DNA of 9,403 bases from Parashewanella sp049608225 (GTDB taxonomy: Bacteria > Pseudomonadota > Gammaproteobacteria > Enterobacterales > Shewanellaceae), in contig JBMYXI010000088.1 in NCBI GenBank assembly GCA_049608225.1, positions 1 to 9,403 of the forward strand. The letters run 5' to 3'. Both the position numbers and the translations under genes were made by a program. The notes under the pieces are model-generated. The model was not told the DNA's origin. It worked only from the letters and a program-made list of their open reading frames with translations, and ran no database searches. Positions 7,286 to 9,403 of the stretch are shown here, piece after piece (position 1 is the stretch's first letter; every line of letters starts with the position of its first letter).

Positions 7286-7306
7286 ACAAAAATCAACAGC
7301 CCCTAG
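7286..7306 (-). repeat. Right terminal inverted repeat of the MITE
   Basis: It is the inverted copy of 7007-7027, ending TCAACAGCCCCTAG. The final CTAG is the probable second copy of the target duplication, and the next bases (ATTC) have no counterpart on the left side. Confidence 0.82.
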
Positions 7307-7348
7307 ATTCAGATTTTTATTTATTCTTTAACTCTAGGTTAAGTCTTT

Positions 7349-7377
7349 TTCATAAACAATTAAAGCTTAGCTATAAA
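7349..7377 (+). promoter_or_regulatory. Possible sigma-70 promoter for the second ankyrin gene
   Basis: TTCATA (7349-7354, 4 of 6 consensus bases) and TATAAA (7372-7377, 5 of 6) are 17 bases apart. An overlapping alternative -10 is TACTAT at 7378-7383. Transcription would start around 7384-7390, leaving a leader of only about 20-26 bases. The promoter lies outside the MITE, whose edge is 42 bases upstream, so the insertion may not have removed it. The rest of this gap (7307-7348) shows nothing else. Confidence 0.45.
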
Positions 7378-7409
7378 TACTATGATTGAATTATTAATGC
7401 TGCAACTTA

Positions 7410-9260
7410 ATGGAAACTATGGTCTCTCTTGTAGATATTCCACTGGCAGAACTACCTCTCCTTCCTTCAGAGATTAATCTTGGTTTAACTGCTGACGGTT
7501 CTTTTGCTATTGAAGAGTTATCAACTGTTGTTTCAGAAATATCACACCAGCGGGGCAAAGCATTCATTATTGTGGTTAAAAACGCCGACAAAACTGAAAT
7601 TCATCGTTTTCATTTGAAATGTTCGTTGCAGAAAAAAAAATTACAAATTGAATGTAAGAAAGAAGGCAAATTGTTCGTTGCTTGCAAAACAAAAGGGCAG
7701 TTTGTGGCTAAGCCCGTGGGTGATGAACAAGTCTTAGATATGTTATTGCATAAATTTCACGATGACGCAGGGATGAGTGAAAGGTGGTCAAAAAAAAACG
7801 GTGTAGTAGCGACTGAGGTAACGAGACGTATTAATGTTAATGCCGTTAATGCCGATGGTCGGACATTATTAATGGTCGCTGCAAAAAGTGGTAATGTTGA
7901 GGCTGTTAAGCAGTTAGTTGTTAGTAAAAATATTGGTATCGATCTTCAAGATCCAAAAGGAAAAACAGCTTTGCACATAGCTTGTGAACAAGGTCACCGA
8001 GAAATTGTAAAACTTTTGATACATCACCATGCCTCATTAGAGTTACGAGATAAACAATCTAAAACACCTATTTTTTCGGCAGCAATAGCTCAAAAAAATG
8101 AATGGGTAGACATTGTCATGGATTTGGCTGCGGCGGATGTAAATTTGAACACTGAGTGTAGTTCGGAAAAACCACTTCTTTTTTATGTTGTATGCGCCTA
8201 TCAATTACAACTTGTTGATGCCTTACTGCAAAAAGGCGCGGGCATAACAATGCCTGAAAGCTTACTAGGATACAAAACCGTAATACCTCATTTTGACAGT
8301 ATAGCGAGAACACTAATTACTGCTGCAAAGTCGGGTTATTGTCACTTAGTTCAAGCAATACTCAATTCAGATATCAAATTTGAAGAGATGTCTCCGCTTG
8401 AGAGGCGTTCACTGTTATTTGGTGCATACGATAACGGTCACTTGGACATTGTGGTATCACTTTATCAACATCTTGCAGGTTTAAATGTAAATGATAAGGC
8501 GGGATTAACGTTAGAAATGCGAGCAATGAAAGATAAAAATCACCAATGCATCAAATTATTATTCTCGAATAGGCTAATGCTTATATCTTCATTGCAGCAA
8601 CAATCAAGTCAGCAGCGTCAAACGCCTCTGCATTATTTAATGATTATAAACGACGTCGACGTAGATGATGAACGAGAAAAAATAATAACAATATTGGGTC
8701 AAGTAAAAGGTGTGACATGGTCAACAAAAAATGCAGACAGGTTAACGCCGCTTGACTTGCTTATCGATTTGGGTAAGGTCGATTTAGTTGATTACTTTTG
8801 TAATGTATGCAGAGCTCAACTTACATCCTCAGATATGAAAACTCTATTTGCTTCGTCGGTGAAATGCGCTGATATACGAATGGCTAAGCAGGTGATGGCG
8901 TCGGCAAGGCAAATGCCCGCTTTTAAAAAAATTGATTTGCTTAATTGCCCAGATGGCAATGGGAATACCGATCTTCATAATGCTTGTTTAATTGGGGATG
9001 AGAGAAGCGTTGCTAATTTACTGGAGTTAGGTGCTAAAACGGAAATCATCAATAATTCAAAGAAGACTGCTTATCAACTCGCTCAAGAACATAAGCACAT
9101 GAGTTGCTTGGCTTTATTGAGAGAGCATAATGCGAAGTTAAATCAAGGTGGTGCTATTGGAGGGATCTCATTTAAAAATGAAAAAGTTGGCGAGGAATTT
9201 GGAGAGGGGAGTTGGCTGAATATTGAAGTCCCAGATGAAATGTTGAACCAAGCCACGTGA
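7410..9260 (+). CDS. Ankyrin-repeat protein (second of two)
   Basis: No named gene is recognised; the repeats indicate protein binding. Of 616 residues, the first 125 or so are a non-ankyrin, strand-rich segment with alternating hydrophobic and basic residues (AFIIVVKNADKTEIHRFHLKCSL). Repeats begin near 149 (DGRTLLMVAAKSGNVEAVKQLV), 184 (GKTALHIACEQGHREIVKLLIHHHASLELRD) and 217 (SKTPIFSAAIAQKNEW). More degenerate units follow near 300 and 333, then 404 (QTPLHYLM), 445 (LTPLDLLIDLGKVDLV), 518 (GNTDLHNACLIGDERSVANLLELGAKTEI) and 551 (KTAYQLAQEHKHMSCLALL). The tail is Gly-rich then acidic and includes GSWLNIEVPDEM. There is no signal peptide or membrane segment. The start is uncertain: no ribosome-binding site precedes the ATG at 7410, and the in-frame ATG at 7419 has only GGA four bases before it. 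It is transcribed away from the patatin gene. Confidence 0.9.
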   Translation: METMVSLVDIPLAELPLLPSEINLGLTADGSFAIEELSTVVSEISHQRGKAFIIVVKNADKTEIHRFHLKCSLQKKKLQIECKKEGKLFVACKTKGQFVAKPVGDEQVLDMLLHKFHDDAGMSERWSKKNGVVATEVTRRINVNAVNADGRTLLMVAAKSGNVEAVKQLVVSKNIGIDLQDPKGKTALHIACEQGHREIVKLLIHHHASLELRDKQSKTPIFSAAIAQKNEWVDIVMDLAAADVNLNTECSSEKPLLFYVVCAYQLQLVDALLQKGAGITMPESLLGYKTVIPHFDSIARTLITAAKSGYCHLVQAILNSDIKFEEMSPLERRSLLFGAYDNGHLDIVVSLYQHLAGLNVNDKAGLTLEMRAMKDKNHQCIKLLFSNRLMLISSLQQQSSQQRQTPLHYLMIINDVDVDDEREKIITILGQVKGVTWSTKNADRLTPLDLLIDLGKVDLVDYFCNVCRAQLTSSDMKTLFASSVKCADIRMAKQVMASARQMPAFKKIDLLNCPDGNGNTDLHNACLIGDERSVANLLELGAKTEIINNSKKTAYQLAQEHKHMSCLALLREHNAKLNQGGAIGGISFKNEKVGEEFGEGSWLNIEVPDEMLNQAT

Positions 9261-9313
9261 TTTATTTTTGGTATTGTAGGTTGACTTTATTCAACAGCAT
9301 TTCGAGTAAAAAA

Positions 9314-9403
9314 AGAGGAAAATACGCTGCTTGAAAATACAATTCCAAACAGCGTGTTAGACAAAGAACGTTTAAGTAATAGACTTAATGAAATCCATCA
9401 GGG
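9314..9403 (+). other. Possible 5' end of another gene (open frame running off the window)
   Basis: From 9285 one plus-strand frame stays open to the window end. AGAGGA at 9314-9319 is a good ribosome-binding site, but no ATG follows in this frame; CTG at 9327 (7 bases away) and GTG at 9354 are the only candidates. The reading from CTG is LLENTIPNSVLDKERLSNR followed by LNEIHQ, a plausible amphipathic helix. Another ATG at 9389 in a different frame lacks a binding site. An imperfect dyad, ACGCTG at 9324-9329 with CAGCGT at 9350-9355, overlaps the possible start. I do not recognise the product, and the call is tentative. Bases 9261-9313 show no clear terminator for the ankyrin gene. Confidence 0.3.

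Larger units (their letters stand above)
7007..7306. mobile_element. MITE-like element with terminal inverted repeats and CTAG flanks
   Basis: Both ends read inward CTAGGGGCT(A/G)TTGA; the match extends over 21 bases with three mismatches (7007-7027 and 7286-7306). CTAG is palindromic and present at both outer edges, and similarity stops immediately outside it. The simplest reading is therefore a 4-bp CTAG target duplication around a 292-base core (7011-7302) that begins GGGCT and ends AGCCC. A 4-bp YTAR-type target is typical of the IS5 subgroup, so an IS5-family transposase could be the helper; that is inference. No open frame of useful length fills the core, so it is non-autonomous. The inside is made of two large dyads. 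It occupies most of the divergent gap between the patatin and second ankyrin genes. A relic of a longer insertion sequence is the main alternative. Confidence 0.8.

Noticed and set aside
7007..7306. The inter-gene element as a structured regulatory RNA or riboswitch
   Set aside because: The terminal inverted repeats and CTAG flanks fit a transposable element better, and no ligand-binding consensus was recognised.
3930..9243. Resemblance between the YaiL tail (EIPDDLMW) and the second ankyrin tail (EVPDEML)
   Set aside because: The match is only seven acidic/hydrophobic positions with no wider similarity, so chance is the likelier explanation.

Overview
The window suggests an AT-rich gammaproteobacterium, probably a marine member of the Alteromonadales (Shewanella-like). 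This rests on the gene order rpsA-ihfB-lapA-lapB-pyrF and on how closely the S1, IHF-beta, LapB, PyrF and YaiL proteins resemble enterobacterial homologues. I cannot fix the genus from the sequence alone.

Left part (1-3968), conserved housekeeping block on the plus strand. It starts with the 3' half of rpsA (ribosomal protein S1), which ends at a strong intrinsic terminator. Next is ihfB (IHF beta subunit) with its own strong terminator. A tightly spaced run lapA-lapB-pyrF-yaiL (gaps of 1, 11 and 23 bases) follows and looks like one operon. LapA/LapB set the level of lipopolysaccharide synthesis, PyrF makes UMP, and YaiL is an uncharacterised DUF2058 protein. An AT-rich 16-bp hairpin follows yaiL.

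Right part (4078-9260), accessory-looking block. Two long ankyrin-repeat proteins (579 and 616 residues, plus strand) flank a patatin-like phospholipase (minus strand, TTG start). The first ankyrin gene and the patatin gene converge; the patatin gene and the second ankyrin gene diverge. The ankyrin proteins appear to be diverged paralogues: both have non-ankyrin N-termini, a matching order of late repeats, and tails containing a W-L-x-I-acidic motif. Neither has a visible signal peptide or membrane segment.

The 435-base gap between the patatin gene and the second ankyrin gene holds a non-coding element of about 300 bases. It has 21-base imperfect terminal inverted repeats bounded by CTAG on both sides and two large internal dyads. 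I read it as a miniature inverted-repeat transposable element (MITE). It lies only 32 bases from the patatin start codon, so the patatin promoter must be inside or beyond it.

The right edge (9285-9403) has an open frame with a good ribosome-binding site but no ATG, possibly the start of another gene. No tRNA, rRNA, CRISPR array or integrase was seen.
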